Below are positions 25,294 to 34,515 of a stretch of DNA of 64,000 nt, piece after piece. Within the stretch, counting starts at the first letter, position 1, and each line of letters starts with the position of its first letter. Source of the DNA: Dyella jiangningensis (GTDB lineage Bacteria > Pseudomonadota > Gammaproteobacteria > Xanthomonadales > Rhodanobacteraceae); contig CP007444.1 of the NCBI GenBank assembly GCA_000632805.1, positions 1,116,001 through 1,180,000 of the forward strand. Reading direction: 5' to 3'. The position numbers and the translations under genes are program-made. The notes under the pieces are model-generated. The model was given only the letters and a program-made list of their open reading frames with translations. It did no database searches and was not told where the DNA came from.

Positions 25294-26037
25294 ATGAGCA
25301 AGACACTACAAGGTGAAATCGCCCTCGTCACCGGTGCCAGCCGCGGCATTGGTGCAGCCATCGCCGACGAGCTCGCATCGCTCGGCGCGACTGTCATCGG
25401 CACGGCCACCAGCGAGAGCGGCGCCGCCGCGATCGGTGAGCGCCTCGCGCCGCACGGCGGCCATGGCCGCGTGCTCAACGTCACGGGAGAGGGCACCGTC
25501 GAGAAGCTGATCGACGACATCACCAAGGAATTCGGCGCCGTGTCGATCCTGGTGAACAATGCCGGCATCACTCGCGACCAGCTGCTGATGCGCATGCGCG
25601 ACGAGGACTGGCAGGCGATTCTCGACACCAACCTCACCTCGGTCTACCGCGCGTCGAAGGCGGTCATGCGCGGCATGATGAAGGCACGCAAGGGCCGCAT
25701 CATTTCCATCGCCTCGGTGATCGGCCTCACCGGCAACCCGGGCCAGGCCAACTACGCCGCAGCCAAGGCCGGCATCATCGCGTTCTCCAAGTCGCTGGCG
25801 CGGGAAATCGGTTCGCGCGGCATCACCGTGAACGTGGTGGCCCCGGGTTTCATCGACACCGACATGACCCGTGCGCTGCCCGAAGAATCCAAGACGGCGC
25901 TGCTTGGCCAGATCGCACTCGGCCGCCTCGGCGAAGCCAGCGATATCGCCAAGGCAGTGGCCTTCCTGGCGTCGCCGGCGGCCTCCTACATCACCGGTGA
26001 GACGCTGCACGTCAACGGCGGCATGTACATGCCGTAA
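25294..26037 (+). CDS. fabG: 3-oxoacyl-[ACP] reductase FabG
   Basis: NADPH-dependent reductase of the elongation cycle, 247 residues, short-chain dehydrogenase fold. Cofactor motif TGASRGIG (13-20), NNAG (88-91) and catalytic Ser141, Tyr154 and Lys158 are all present. The C-terminus ITGETLHVNGGMYMP is standard. A GGGAATGAC ribosome site precedes the ATG. Confidence 0.97.
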   Translation: MSKTLQGEIALVTGASRGIGAAIADELASLGATVIGTATSESGAAAIGERLAPHGGHGRVLNVTGEGTVEKLIDDITKEFGAVSILVNNAGITRDQLLMRMRDEDWQAILDTNLTSVYRASKAVMRGMMKARKGRIISIASVIGLTGNPGQANYAAAKAGIIAFSKSLAREIGSRGITVNVVAPGFIDTDMTRALPEESKTALLGQIALGRLGEASDIAKAVAFLASPAASYITGETLHVNGGMYMP

Positions 26038-26336
26038 GGCATGAGGAACCGGCGGCAAGCCCCGCCGCATCCTGCATTGTTTGAAACGGCCGGGCGCCGC
26101 TCCAGCTTGCTGGGAGGGTGCCTGGCGCGCCGGCACGGGCCGGCTTAACAAGGAGTTGTCGCAAGCGGATTCGTTTTAGGCGACAATTGCTTCTTTCGCG
26201 CCGGTCCCGTGGCCTGCGTTTAACCACCGCTGGCGGACCATGGCAGCCCTGAGGGTTAGCCACTACAATCCGCCGGCCATATGCCGGCCCCGATGCCGGT
26301 GTGACAGGTAACTACTCCTTGGGAGGTATTGGCAAC
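26038..26336 (+). promoter_or_regulatory. fabG-acpP spacer with probable acpP promoter
   Basis: A 299-base stretch without a gene. Near its end is a good -10 hexamer TACAAT (26264-26269) with a weak -35 (TGGCAG, 17-base spacer), about 70 bases before acpP. Inverted TTGTCGC/GCGACAA copies lie at 26156-26162 and 26180-26186, separated by 17 bases, a possible operator. The arrangement suggests acpP has its own promoter. Confidence 0.5.
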
Positions 26337-26576
26337 ATGAGCACCATCGAAGAGCGCGTCAAGAAAATCGTCGTCGAGCAGTTGGGCGTGAAGGAAGATG
26401 AAGTCACGGCGAACGCTTCGTTCGTGGACGATCTGGGCGCTGATTCGCTGGACACCGTTGAGCTGGTGATGGCTCTCGAGGAAGAGTTCGAGACCGAGAT
26501 TCCGGACGAAGAGGCCGAGAAGATCACCACGGTGCAGCAGGCCGTTGACTACATCAAGGCCCACACCAAGGAGTGA
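26337..26576 (+). CDS. acpP: Acyl carrier protein AcpP
   Basis: Central acidic carrier of fatty acid synthesis, 79 residues. The phosphopantetheine attachment site Ser37 lies in the classic [18 protein letters not shown] segment. The start ATG has an excellent GGGAGG ribosome site at 26321. The gene is flanked by its own likely promoter and a downstream hairpin terminator, consistent with the high level this protein needs. Confidence 0.98.
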   Translation: MSTIEERVKKIVVEQLGVKEDEVTANASFVDDLGADSLDTVELVMALEEEFETEIPDEEAEKITTVQQAVDYIKAHTKE

Positions 26577-26634
26577 TCGCTCCGTTGTGGCAGGCGCATC
26601 TGAGCATGCGCCCGGCCACCGGCGATATCGGAAG

Positions 26635-26657
26635 CTGCGCCACATTGGCGCAGTTTT
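26635..26657 (+). terminator. Probable terminator after acpP
   Basis: CTGCGCC-ACATT-GGCGCAG followed by TTTTC. The 7-bp stem and short T-run suggest partial to moderate termination, leaving some readthrough into fabF. Confidence 0.6.
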
Positions 26658-26790
26658 CGTTTCTGCAATTTGCAACGTCCGATCCCGTATGGTGTGCGCC
26701 GCGCACCGCAGGGCCCGGACGACGTGGCCGCGATAGCGCGGAAAGGCCATCCGATGCGATGGCACCACGGAAACTCGAGGGAAGATCAGT

Positions 26791-28029
26791 ATGAGCAAAC
26801 GACGTGTGGTTGTAACCGGCCTCGGCATCATTTCGCCGGTGGGCAACGATATCGCTACCGCCTGGGACAACATCCTCAAGGGCGTGAGCGGCATCGGCGA
26901 GGTTACCCATTTCGACGCCACCGCCTATGCCACGCGCATTGCCGGTCAGGTACGTGATTTCGATCCCGCGCAATGGATCGCCCCCAAAGAAATCAAGAAA
27001 ATGGATCCGTTCATCCATTACGGCATCGCCGCGGGCACGCAAGCCCTGCGCGATTCCGGGCTGGAGGTGACGGAACGGAACGCGCCGCGCATCGGCGTGG
27101 CCGTGGCGGCCGGCATCGGCGGCCTGCATACCATCGAACACACCTCGATCGAGCTGCACGACAAGGGGCCGCGTCGCGTGTCCCCGTTCTTCGTGCCGTC
27201 GTCGATCATCAACATGGTGTCGGGTCACCTGTCGATCATGTACGGCCTGAAGGGCCCGAATATCGCGTGCGTGACCGCGTGCACCACCGGTACGCACAAC
27301 ATCGGCCTGGCCGCGCGCATGATCCAGTACGGCGATGCCGACGTGATGATCGCCGGCGGCGCCGAATTCGCCACCACCGGCACGGCGATGGCGGGCTTCT
27401 GCTCGGCCAAGGCCATGTCCACCCGCAACGACGAGCCGACCAAGGCGAGCCGTCCGTGGGACAAGGATCGCGACGGCTTCGTGCTGTCCGACGGCGCCGG
27501 CGTACTGGTATTGGAAGAATACGAACACGCCAAGGCGCGCGGCGCGAAGATCTACGCCGAACTCGTGGGCTTCGGCATGAGCGGTGACGCGTTCCACATC
27601 ACCGCGCCGAGCGAGGGCGGTGAAGGCGCCGCTCGCTGCATGGAAAGCGCGCTGAAGGATGCCAGCCTCAATCCGACCGAGGTGAAGTACATCAACGCAC
27701 ACGGCACGTCGACGCCGCTGGGCGATCTCGGCGAAGTGCTGGCCGCCAAGCGCGTGTTCGGCGATCACGCCTACAAGCTGGCGATGAGCTCGACCAAGTC
27801 GGTGACGGGTCACCTGCTCGGTGCAGCGGGTGGCGTGGAAGCTATCTTCACCATCCTGGCACTGCGCGACCAGGTACTGCCGCCGACGATCAACCTGGAC
27901 GAGCCGAGCGAAGGCTGCGACCTCGACTTCGTGGCGCACACCGCGCGCGAAGCCAAGCTCGATGTGGCGATTTCCAACTCGTTCGGCTTCGGTGGCACCA
28001 ACGGCACGCTGGCGTTCCGTCGCGTTTGA
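26791..28029 (+). CDS. fabF: 3-oxoacyl-[ACP] synthase II FabF
   Basis: Elongating condensing enzyme of fatty acid synthesis, 412 residues. Catalytic Cys164 is in [10 protein letters not shown], with His in [12 protein letters not shown] (about 304) and in [11 protein letters not shown] (about 341), completing the Cys-His-His triad. The opening [17 protein letters not shown] is typical. The last codon overlaps the TTG start of pabB (TTGA), so the fab cluster runs straight into folate and cell wall genes. Confidence 0.97.
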   Translation: MSKRRVVVTGLGIISPVGNDIATAWDNILKGVSGIGEVTHFDATAYATRIAGQVRDFDPAQWIAPKEIKKMDPFIHYGIAAGTQALRDSGLEVTERNAPRIGVAVAAGIGGLHTIEHTSIELHDKGPRRVSPFFVPSSIINMVSGHLSIMYGLKGPNIACVTACTTGTHNIGLAARMIQYGDADVMIAGGAEFATTGTAMAGFCSAKAMSTRNDEPTKASRPWDKDRDGFVLSDGAGVLVLEEYEHAKARGAKIYAELVGFGMSGDAFHITAPSEGGEGAARCMESALKDASLNPTEVKYINAHGTSTPLGDLGEVLAAKRVFGDHAYKLAMSSTKSVTGHLLGAAGGVEAIFTILALRDQVLPPTINLDEPSEGCDLDFVAHTAREAKLDVAISNSFGFGGTNGTLAFRRV

Positions 28030-29387
28030 GCGACGTGACCACGCTGCATCGTCGTACCCTGCACGGCCGGCGCGATCTCCTCGCGCCGGCCGCTGCATTT
28101 CCGGAACGCTATCCCGGGTTGCTGCAAAGCGTGACCCAGGGCTCGGCGCAGGCGCGCTACGACATCCTCTTCGCCTTTCCGCAGAACAGCCTCACGCTGG
28201 GTGCGGATGGACTGCTGCGTAACGGCATGGGCGAAGCGCGCGCGGGGCGCTTCCTCGATGCACTCGACGAGGCCTGGACGGCTGAACGCCTACCGCGCGG
28301 CGAACCGGACGATCTTCCATTTCACGGCGGTTGGCTGCTGCTGCTCGCCTATGAACTCGCCGGTGACATCGAGCCGCGCCTGCGATTGCGCATGCCCGAG
28401 TCGATTCCGGTGGCCTTGGCCATTCGCTGTCCCGCGGCCATCGTGGTCGACCATGAGCGCCATCGCACCGTGCTGCTCGCAGAAGCGGGGCATGAGTCCC
28501 TTCTCGATGCGATGGAAGCCGATCTGCAGGTCGACGTGCGGCCGATGCCGCTGGATGCAGCCGATGCATGCAGCGAAGACGAGCCGGCGCAATTTCTTCA
28601 TGGCGTCGAGCGCATCCACGGGCACCTGCGCGCCGGCGATATCTTTCAGGTGAACCTTTCGCGTGCATGGCGTGCGCATTACGCGGCGCCACCGTCGCCG
28701 GCGTCGTTGTATGCGGCGCTGAGGCAAGCGAATCCCGCGCCATTCGCCGGCTTGCTGCAGCAGTCGACGTGGTCTGTCGTGAGTTCTTCGCCCGAGCGTC
28801 TGGTCGAAGGGCGTGATGGCTTGGCGCAGACGCGCCCCATCGCCGGCACGCGACCGCGAACCCCCGGTGACGATGAAGTTGCGCGCATTCGCGAACTCAG
28901 TACGCATCCGAAGGAGCGCGCCGAGCACGTGATGCTGATCGACCTGGAACGCAACGATCTGGGGCGCGTCTGCGTGCCGGGCACCGTCGAGGTGAACGAG
29001 CTGATGGTGGTGGAGAGCTACGCGCATGTGCATCACATCGTGTCGAACGTGCGTGGTCGACTGCGTGCGGACGTGACGCCGGGACAGGTGATCGCGGCGA
29101 CGTTCCCTGGCGGCACCATTACCGGATGCCCCAAGGTGCGTTGCATGGAGATCATCGCGGCGCTGGAGGATGCGCCGCGCGGCGCCTATACGGGTGCCCT
29201 CGGCTACCTCGACCGCAACGGCGATCTGGATCTCAACATTCTCATCCGCACCTTTACGCTGTCGGGCTCTGAGGTCACCTTGCGCGCCGGCGCCGGCATC
29301 GTGGCCGACTCAGTGGCAGAGAAGGAACTGGACGAAACCCGCGCCAAGGCGCGCGGCCTGCTGCGCGCGCTGGGAGTGCAGGGCTGA
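28026..29387 (+). CDS. pabB: Aminodeoxychorismate synthase component I
   Basis: Converts chorismate and ammonia to 4-amino-4-deoxychorismate for folate synthesis. The 453-residue chorismate-binding enzyme shows IFQVNLSR, the [14 protein letters not shown] and [20 protein letters not shown] motifs and a late [19 protein letters not shown]. The PIAGT version separates PabB from anthranilate synthase TrpE. The TTG at 28026 overlaps the fabF stop; a GTG at 28035 is also possible. The downstream neighbour is pabC, which completes the pathway step. The glutamine amidotransferase subunit is not in this window. Confidence 0.93.
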   Translation: MSDVTTLHRRTLHGRRDLLAPAAAFPERYPGLLQSVTQGSAQARYDILFAFPQNSLTLGADGLLRNGMGEARAGRFLDALDEAWTAERLPRGEPDDLPFHGGWLLLLAYELAGDIEPRLRLRMPESIPVALAIRCPAAIVVDHERHRTVLLAEAGHESLLDAMEADLQVDVRPMPLDAADACSEDEPAQFLHGVERIHGHLRAGDIFQVNLSRAWRAHYAAPPSPASLYAALRQANPAPFAGLLQQSTWSVVSSSPERLVEGRDGLAQTRPIAGTRPRTPGDDEVARIRELSTHPKERAEHVMLIDLERNDLGRVCVPGTVEVNELMVVESYAHVHHIVSNVRGRLRADVTPGQVIAATFPGGTITGCPKVRCMEIIAALEDAPRGAYTGALGYLDRNGDLDLNILIRTFTLSGSEVTLRAGAGIVADSVAEKELDETRAKARGLLRALGVQG

Positions 29388-30214
29388 TGTCCGTGGCGCG
29401 CGTTCTCGTCGATGGAGCGCAGGCCGATACTGTTTCCGTTGCGGACCGTGGGCTTTCCTATGGCGACGGCCTGTTTGAAACCATCCGTTTCGTGCATGGC
29501 CATGCCCCTTTGTGGTTGCGCCACATGGAGCGCTTGCACGGGGGATGTCGAAGGCTGGGCATACCCTCAGTCGATGCCGAGTCATGCCTGCGCGAGGCCC
29601 TCGCGGTATCCGTCGGGGTGGAGCACGCCGTCGTACGTATCACGCTGACCCGCGGCGCAGGCGCACGAGGCTATGCGCCGCCGGCATTGCCCACGCCCAC
29701 GCGCATCGTCGCCGCGTTCGACGCGCCAGCCATGCGCGGTGAAATCTATCAGCAGGGCGTTCGCGTGCGCTGGTGTCGAACACGCCTTGGGCTGCAGCCT
29801 TTGTTGGCTGGCATGAAGCATCTCAACCGGCTGGAACAAGTCATGGCGCGGTCCGAGTGGAGCGACGCCAGCATCCACGAAGGGCTGCTGCTTGACCTCG
29901 AAGGCCGTGTCGTCTGCGCCACCATGGCCAACCTCTTCGTGGTGATCGATGGCGCGCTGGTCACGCCGTCCGTCGACCGTTGCGGCGTGGCTGGCGTGGC
30001 GCGCGCCGAAGTGTTGTCCGTGCGTCCGGATGTGCAGGTGACCACCTTGAGTCCGGACCAGTTGCAGCGTGCCAGTGAGGTCTTCCTCTGCTCCAGCGTC
30101 CGAGGCATCCTGCCTGTTCAGGCCGTGGGCGATACGGTGTATGGTCCCGGCCCGGTTACCCGCGCCATGCAACACCACTGGCGCGGGCTGGGTTATCCGA
30201 TGGAGCAGGCATGA
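29387..30214 (+). CDS. pabC: 4-amino-4-deoxychorismate lyase
   Basis: PLP-dependent class IV lyase that releases pyruvate from aminodeoxychorismate to give p-aminobenzoate. The 275-residue protein has DRGLSYGDGLFETIRF (20-35), the Schiff-base lysine Lys144 in AGMKHLNRLE, the ATMANLF cofactor segment and SEVFLCSSVRGI. It shares a base with the pabB stop (TGATG) and overlaps mltG by four bases, so it is tightly coupled. Confidence 0.95.
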   Translation: MSVARVLVDGAQADTVSVADRGLSYGDGLFETIRFVHGHAPLWLRHMERLHGGCRRLGIPSVDAESCLREALAVSVGVEHAVVRITLTRGAGARGYAPPALPTPTRIVAAFDAPAMRGEIYQQGVRVRWCRTRLGLQPLLAGMKHLNRLEQVMARSEWSDASIHEGLLLDLEGRVVCATMANLFVVIDGALVTPSVDRCGVAGVARAEVLSVRPDVQVTTLSPDQLQRASEVFLCSSVRGILPVQAVGDTVYGPGPVTRAMQHHWRGLGYPMEQA

Positions 30215-31248
30215 ACCGAATGAAGATGCGGGGGCGGGTGTTCTGGCGCGTGCTCATCGTGCTGGTACTGCTGGCGGTGGCTGGTGCCGTTGCCTATGGC
30301 TGGATCGACTACCAGCGTTTCGTGCGCACCCCGCTGAACGTTTCCCCGCAGGTATCCAGCGTCGACGTGGGCAAGGGCAGCAACCTGCGCGATGTCGTCG
30401 GCCTGCTGCGCGAGCAGCACGCCACCAGCACGGGGCCGCTGTATTGGCGCTTGCTGGCGGAGCAGCTGCGCGTGGCCGGACGCCTGCACGCGGGCGAGTA
30501 CGCCTTGACCACCGGAATGACGCCGCGCGACCTGTTGCTCAACATGGCCGCAGGCAAGGTACTGCAGCGCAACTTCACCATCGTTGACGGCTGGACTTTC
30601 CGCGATCTGCGTCAGGCGCTGGCCAAGGCGGACAAGCTGCGGCAGGACGGCGCCAGCCTGGACGATGCGCAGTTGATGACAAAGATCGGCGCATCCGGTG
30701 AAATGCCGGAGGGCCGCTTCCTTCCCGAAACCTACGCCTACGTAAAGGGCGACAGCGATCTCGACATCCTGCGCCGCGCCCACACGGCCATGGCCAAGAT
30801 GCTAGATACGCTTTGGGCGCAGCGCGACAAGCAGGTCCCCCTGGCAACGCCATACGACGCGCTGATCCTCGCTTCCATCGTGGAGAAGGAAACCGGGCGC
30901 GCCGACGAACGGCCGCGCATTGCCGGCGTGTTCGTTCGCCGGCTGCAGAGCCATATGTTGCTGCAGACCGATCCCACGGTGATCTACGGCATGGGTGAGA
31001 GCTACGCCGGCAATATCCACAAGTCGGACCTGACCACCGATACGCCCTACAATACCTACACGCGCCAGGGTTTGCCGCCGACGCCGATCGCCATGCCGGG
31101 CAAGCCGGCCATCGAAGCGGCGTTGCATCCGGCCCAGGGTACCGAGCTCTATTTCGTTTCACGTGGCGACGGTTCGCATGTGTTCTCCTCGTCGCTGGAT
31201 GAGCACAATCGCAACGTGGCCTGTTACCAGTTGAAGCACTGCCAATGA
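30211..31248 (+). CDS. mltG: Endolytic murein transglycosylase MltG
   Basis: Membrane-anchored enzyme that cuts nascent glycan strands and helps set their length. The 345-residue protein has a short cytoplasmic tail, one membrane helix (about 11-31), a LysM-like periplasmic domain and a YceG catalytic domain. The catalytic Glu lies in ASIVEKETGRADER (Glu225/Glu227 region), followed by LLQTDPTVIYG and TPYNTYTRQGLPPTPIA. pabC-mltG-tmk-holB is the common gammaproteobacterial order, and the gene overlaps both neighbours by four bases. Confidence 0.95.
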   Translation: MNRMKMRGRVFWRVLIVLVLLAVAGAVAYGWIDYQRFVRTPLNVSPQVSSVDVGKGSNLRDVVGLLREQHATSTGPLYWRLLAEQLRVAGRLHAGEYALTTGMTPRDLLLNMAAGKVLQRNFTIVDGWTFRDLRQALAKADKLRQDGASLDDAQLMTKIGASGEMPEGRFLPETYAYVKGDSDLDILRRAHTAMAKMLDTLWAQRDKQVPLATPYDALILASIVEKETGRADERPRIAGVFVRRLQSHMLLQTDPTVIYGMGESYAGNIHKSDLTTDTPYNTYTRQGLPPTPIAMPGKPAIEAALHPAQGTELYFVSRGDGSHVFSSSLDEHNRNVACYQLKHCQ

Positions 31249-31880
31249 CCATGCGCGGCAAATTCATTTCGCTCGAAGGCGGCGAAGGCGCCGGCAAAAG
31301 CACCTTGCTCGCCGGCCTGCAGAAGCACCTCGTCGAACAGGGCGTGCCATTGGTGCAGACCCGTGAGCCGGGCGGTACACCGCTGGGCGAAGCCGTGCGC
31401 GCCATCGTGCTCGACGCAGCGCGCCATGACATGTGCGCCGAGGCGGAGCTGCTGTTGATGTTCGCCTCGCGCGCGCAATTGGTTCGCGAATGCATCGAGC
31501 CCGCCCTGGCGGCAGGCAAATGGGTGCTGTGCGACCGCTTCACCGACGCCAGCTACGCTTACCAGGGCGGTGGCCGTGGCGTGCCGAAGGAACGCATTGC
31601 CCTGCTCGAGCAGTGGGCGACCGAAGGGTTGACGCCCGACCTCACCTTGCTGCTCGATCTGCCGGTCGCAACCGGGCGCGCACGTGCTGCGGGTCGCGGT
31701 GAGGCCGATCGCATCGAGAGCGAGGCCGATGCTTTTTTCGAGCGCGTGCGCGCTGCCTATCGTGCGCGCGCTGCCGAACAGCCGCAGCGCTTTCGCATCA
31801 TCGATGCGAGTCTTGCACCGTCGCTGGTGCTCGATGCCGCCATCGATGCGACACGTCACCTGTTTGGAGCCGTTGCGTGA
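31245..31880 (+). CDS. tmk: Thymidylate kinase
   Basis: Phosphorylates dTMP to dTDP. The 211-residue protein has P-loop GGEGAGKST (12-20), the DRE-type TREPGGTPLGEA, VLCDRFTDASYAYQG with the DR motif and a lid segment AAGRGEADRIE. Its ATG overlaps the mltG stop by four bases and its stop overlaps the holB GTG. Confidence 0.96.
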   Translation: MTMRGKFISLEGGEGAGKSTLLAGLQKHLVEQGVPLVQTREPGGTPLGEAVRAIVLDAARHDMCAEAELLLMFASRAQLVRECIEPALAAGKWVLCDRFTDASYAYQGGGRGVPKERIALLEQWATEGLTPDLTLLLDLPVATGRARAAGRGEADRIESEADAFFERVRAAYRARAAEQPQRFRIIDASLAPSLVLDAAIDATRHLFGAVA

Positions 31881-32812
31881 GCGTGATGCCCTGGCATGAG
31901 GAGCACTGGAACCGGCTGCAGGCGCGCCGTGCGCGCGATGCCATGCCGCACGCGTTGCTGCTGTGCGGACCCGCAGGACTGGGCAAGCGCGAGTTCATGC
32001 ATCGCTTCGCGCAGGGTCTGCTGTGCCAGCAGTCGAAGGATGGCGAACCTTGTGGTGAGTGCCGCAGTTGCCTGCTGTTCGAGGCGGGCACGCACCCCGA
32101 CTATGCCGTGTTGAGTTTCGGCCTGCGCAAGGACGGCGTGCAACGCAGCGAGATCGTGGTCGACCAGGTCCGCGAGCTTTCAGCGCGCCTCGCCATGGCC
32201 AGCCAGTTCGGCGGCTGGCAAATCGTGTGCATCGATCCGGCCGACGCCATGAATGCGGCCGCGGCGAACGCGCTGCTGAAGACATTGGAAGAACCGTCGC
32301 CGCAGACCTTGCTGCTGCTCGTGGCCGATGCGCCGTGGCGCCTGCCGCAGACCATCCGCAGTCGCTGTCAGCGCATCGAATTCCATTTGCCAGCGCGCGA
32401 GACGGCGCTTGCCTGGCTTCGGCAAACCGGCGTGAAGGATGCCGAGGCGGCGCTCGACGCGGCCGGCGGCAACCCCGGCATGGCGCATGCCTGGGCGGAA
32501 GAGGGCGCATTGGCCAGGCGCCAGGAGGTCCGCAAGGACCTGGGTGCGCTGGCAGCCGGCCGCGGTGAGGCCATGGAAGTTGCCCGTCGGTGGCTCGACA
32601 ACGAGCCCGAGCAGCGCTTGTGGTTTGCCGCACAGGCTGCGGCCGATGAGATGAAGGCGCGGGCCACGCGAGCCGCGGCTCCCTTGGCCAGCCAGTTGGA
32701 CGACGAATCGTTGGATCGCTGGTACATGTCGGCCAACCGCACGCGTGAATCGCTGCGCGGCCCCCTGCGAGGCGACCTGCTGCTGCTCGAGCTCCTTGCC
32801 GGTTGGCATTGA
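31877..32812 (+). CDS. holB: DNA polymerase III subunit delta prime
   Basis: Clamp-loader subunit of 311 residues with the AAA+ fold. The P-loop is present in degenerate form (CGPAGLGKREF, about 35-45), followed by a zinc-binding module with cysteines in LLCQQSKDGEPCGECRSCL (about 54-72). QIVCIDPADAMNAAAANALLK and IRSRCQRIEF give the Walker B-like and SRC motifs. The GTG start overlaps tmk (GTGA). In many relatives pilZ follows directly; here two other genes intervene. Confidence 0.94.
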   Translation: MSVMPWHEEHWNRLQARRARDAMPHALLLCGPAGLGKREFMHRFAQGLLCQQSKDGEPCGECRSCLLFEAGTHPDYAVLSFGLRKDGVQRSEIVVDQVRELSARLAMASQFGGWQIVCIDPADAMNAAAANALLKTLEEPSPQTLLLLVADAPWRLPQTIRSRCQRIEFHLPARETALAWLRQTGVKDAEAALDAAGGNPGMAHAWAEEGALARRQEVRKDLGALAAGRGEAMEVARRWLDNEPEQRLWFAAQAAADEMKARATRAAAPLASQLDDESLDRWYMSANRTRESLRGPLRGDLLLLELLAGWH

Positions 32813-32888
32813 GTCGCAACGAACGCGCGCCATAGACCTGCGAGTCATGGGAAAGCCCTATGACAGGCCGTCTTCCTAATCTGGCGAG

Positions 32889-34514
32889 ATGAAGTCCCCA
32901 CTTCAGCAACGCCTCCCCATCTGGCCGTGGATTTCCCTGCTGCTCCTGCTGGTTCTTCGGCTGGCATGGCTCAACGCGTACACGCTTAATTCCGACGAAG
33001 CGCAGCACGCGCACGTTTCGTGGGCGTGGACGCAAGGTCTGTTGCCTTATCGCTATGTCTTCGACAACCACGGTCCGCTGTTCGGCTGGCTGCACTCGCC
33101 GTTGCTGAAGCTTCTGGACGACAGGCCCGATGTGCTGACCTGGCTGCGCCTCGCCATGCAGTTCTGGTATGTGCTCGCGTTGGGTGCCGCCGGCTGGATG
33201 GCCCGTCGCCTATACGGCTGGCGCGTGGCCTTGGTGGTCGTGTTGATTGCGGGACTGTTCCCACGCTTCTTCATCGTAAGCGGCCAATTCCGCACCGATG
33301 ACATGTGGATGGCCTTGTGGCTGGCGGGGCTCGCCTTCGTGGTAGGCGTGCCACCGCGCGCCTGGCGATTCTTCATGACCGGGCTGCTGGTCGGTTGCGC
33401 GCTCTCCGTATCGCAGAAAACGCTGGTGCTGATCGCCACGACCCTGGCGAGCGTCGTCGTGTTGCGGCTGCTGTTGCCGACCGGCGCGCCGCGCGCCAAC
33501 CTGCGATGCTGGATGTCGGCCGTCATCGGCTTGTTGCTGGTGCCTGCCGTCTTCCTGGTTTGGCTTGCCATGCATGGCGTCCTGGGCGAAGCGTGGTACG
33601 GCCTGGTGCTCTACAACCTGGGTGGCGCTGCCAAACGCCATGCGGCGCAACAGCTTCTGTGGTTCTTGTTGCTGGGTTCGGCCGCGCTGGTGCTGGCCAT
33701 ACGCGAAGTGCGGCGGCGCTCGCTGGGCGAATTCGATTGGACCGTGTTCTTCGCCATGCAAGGCGGGCTCTACCTGTTGCTGATCTGGTTCATCTGGCCA
33801 TTGATCACCAAGCAGGATTTCCTCCCCGTGTTGCCCACACTCGTGCTCGCCGTGGGTGGATGGGCTTCGCATTGGTCATGGCTGAGCTTACGGCCGCGCT
33901 TGCGCAGTGCACTGCTGTTGGCGATCCTCGGTGTCGAGCTGGTGACTGTGGTGGCTTATGCGCCGCCCTGGCAAGACGAGCTGGCCGCCCAGCGCGACGA
34001 ATTGGCACTGGTGCTCCGCTATACGGATAAAACCGACACAGTCATGGACCCCAAGGGCGATACCATTTTCCGCATGCGCCCTTATTACCCCGTGCTGGAA
34101 AGCCTGGCCATGCATCGCCTGCGCAAGGGCTTGATGGCTGACACCATCGTCGACGAACTGGTGAGCCACGGCACTATGGTGGTCGTGCCGCGGCGATTGC
34201 CGTATGCCAGCACACGCTTCGTGATCGAGAACTACGTGCCGGCCGGACGTGAGGTCTGGGTCGCCGGGCATATGTTTTCGGAGCCGGACGCCGAGCAAGT
34301 CATCGAGGTGGCCGTCCCGGGCAATTACGTGATCACCGACGGCTATCGCCTTCTGGGCGGAAGCGTGGACAGCGGGCCCATGGCCGATCGCTGGCATCTT
34401 GATCGCGGCACGCACCATGTGAAGATCGCGGGCGGCACCCCTGTCGCCATGGTGTGGGCGCAGGCCTTCGATCGTGGCTGGCGTCCGGTGAGCTTGCGGG
34501 AACAAGGCGACTGA
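32889..34514 (+). CDS. Membrane glycosyltransferase of the GT-C/ArnT-like (GT39/PMT) type
   Basis: A 541-residue integral membrane protein. It has about ten hydrophobic segments over residues 10-375, then a soluble C-terminal domain of about 165 residues. The first periplasmic loop carries the acidic pair in LNSDEAQHAHVSWAW and then FDNHGPLFGW, as in polyprenyl-phosphate-dependent GT-C enzymes such as ArnT and PMT. Such enzymes move sugars from lipid carriers to acceptors on the periplasmic side; donor and acceptor are unknown here. It starts 76 bases after holB and ends one base before the PIG-L gene, so the two are almost certainly coupled. Confidence 0.78.
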   Translation: MKSPLQQRLPIWPWISLLLLLVLRLAWLNAYTLNSDEAQHAHVSWAWTQGLLPYRYVFDNHGPLFGWLHSPLLKLLDDRPDVLTWLRLAMQFWYVLALGAAGWMARRLYGWRVALVVVLIAGLFPRFFIVSGQFRTDDMWMALWLAGLAFVVGVPPRAWRFFMTGLLVGCALSVSQKTLVLIATTLASVVVLRLLLPTGAPRANLRCWMSAVIGLLLVPAVFLVWLAMHGVLGEAWYGLVLYNLGGAAKRHAAQQLLWFLLLGSAALVLAIREVRRRSLGEFDWTVFFAMQGGLYLLLIWFIWPLITKQDFLPVLPTLVLAVGGWASHWSWLSLRPRLRSALLLAILGVELVTVVAYAPPWQDELAAQRDELALVLRYTDKTDTVMDPKGDTIFRMRPYYPVLESLAMHRLRKGLMADTIVDELVSHGTMVVVPRRLPYASTRFVIENYVPAGREVWVAGHMFSEPDAEQVIEVAVPGNYVITDGYRLLGGSVDSGPMADRWHLDRGTHHVKIAGGTPVAMVWAQAFDRGWRPVSLREQGD

Positions 34515-34515
34515 C

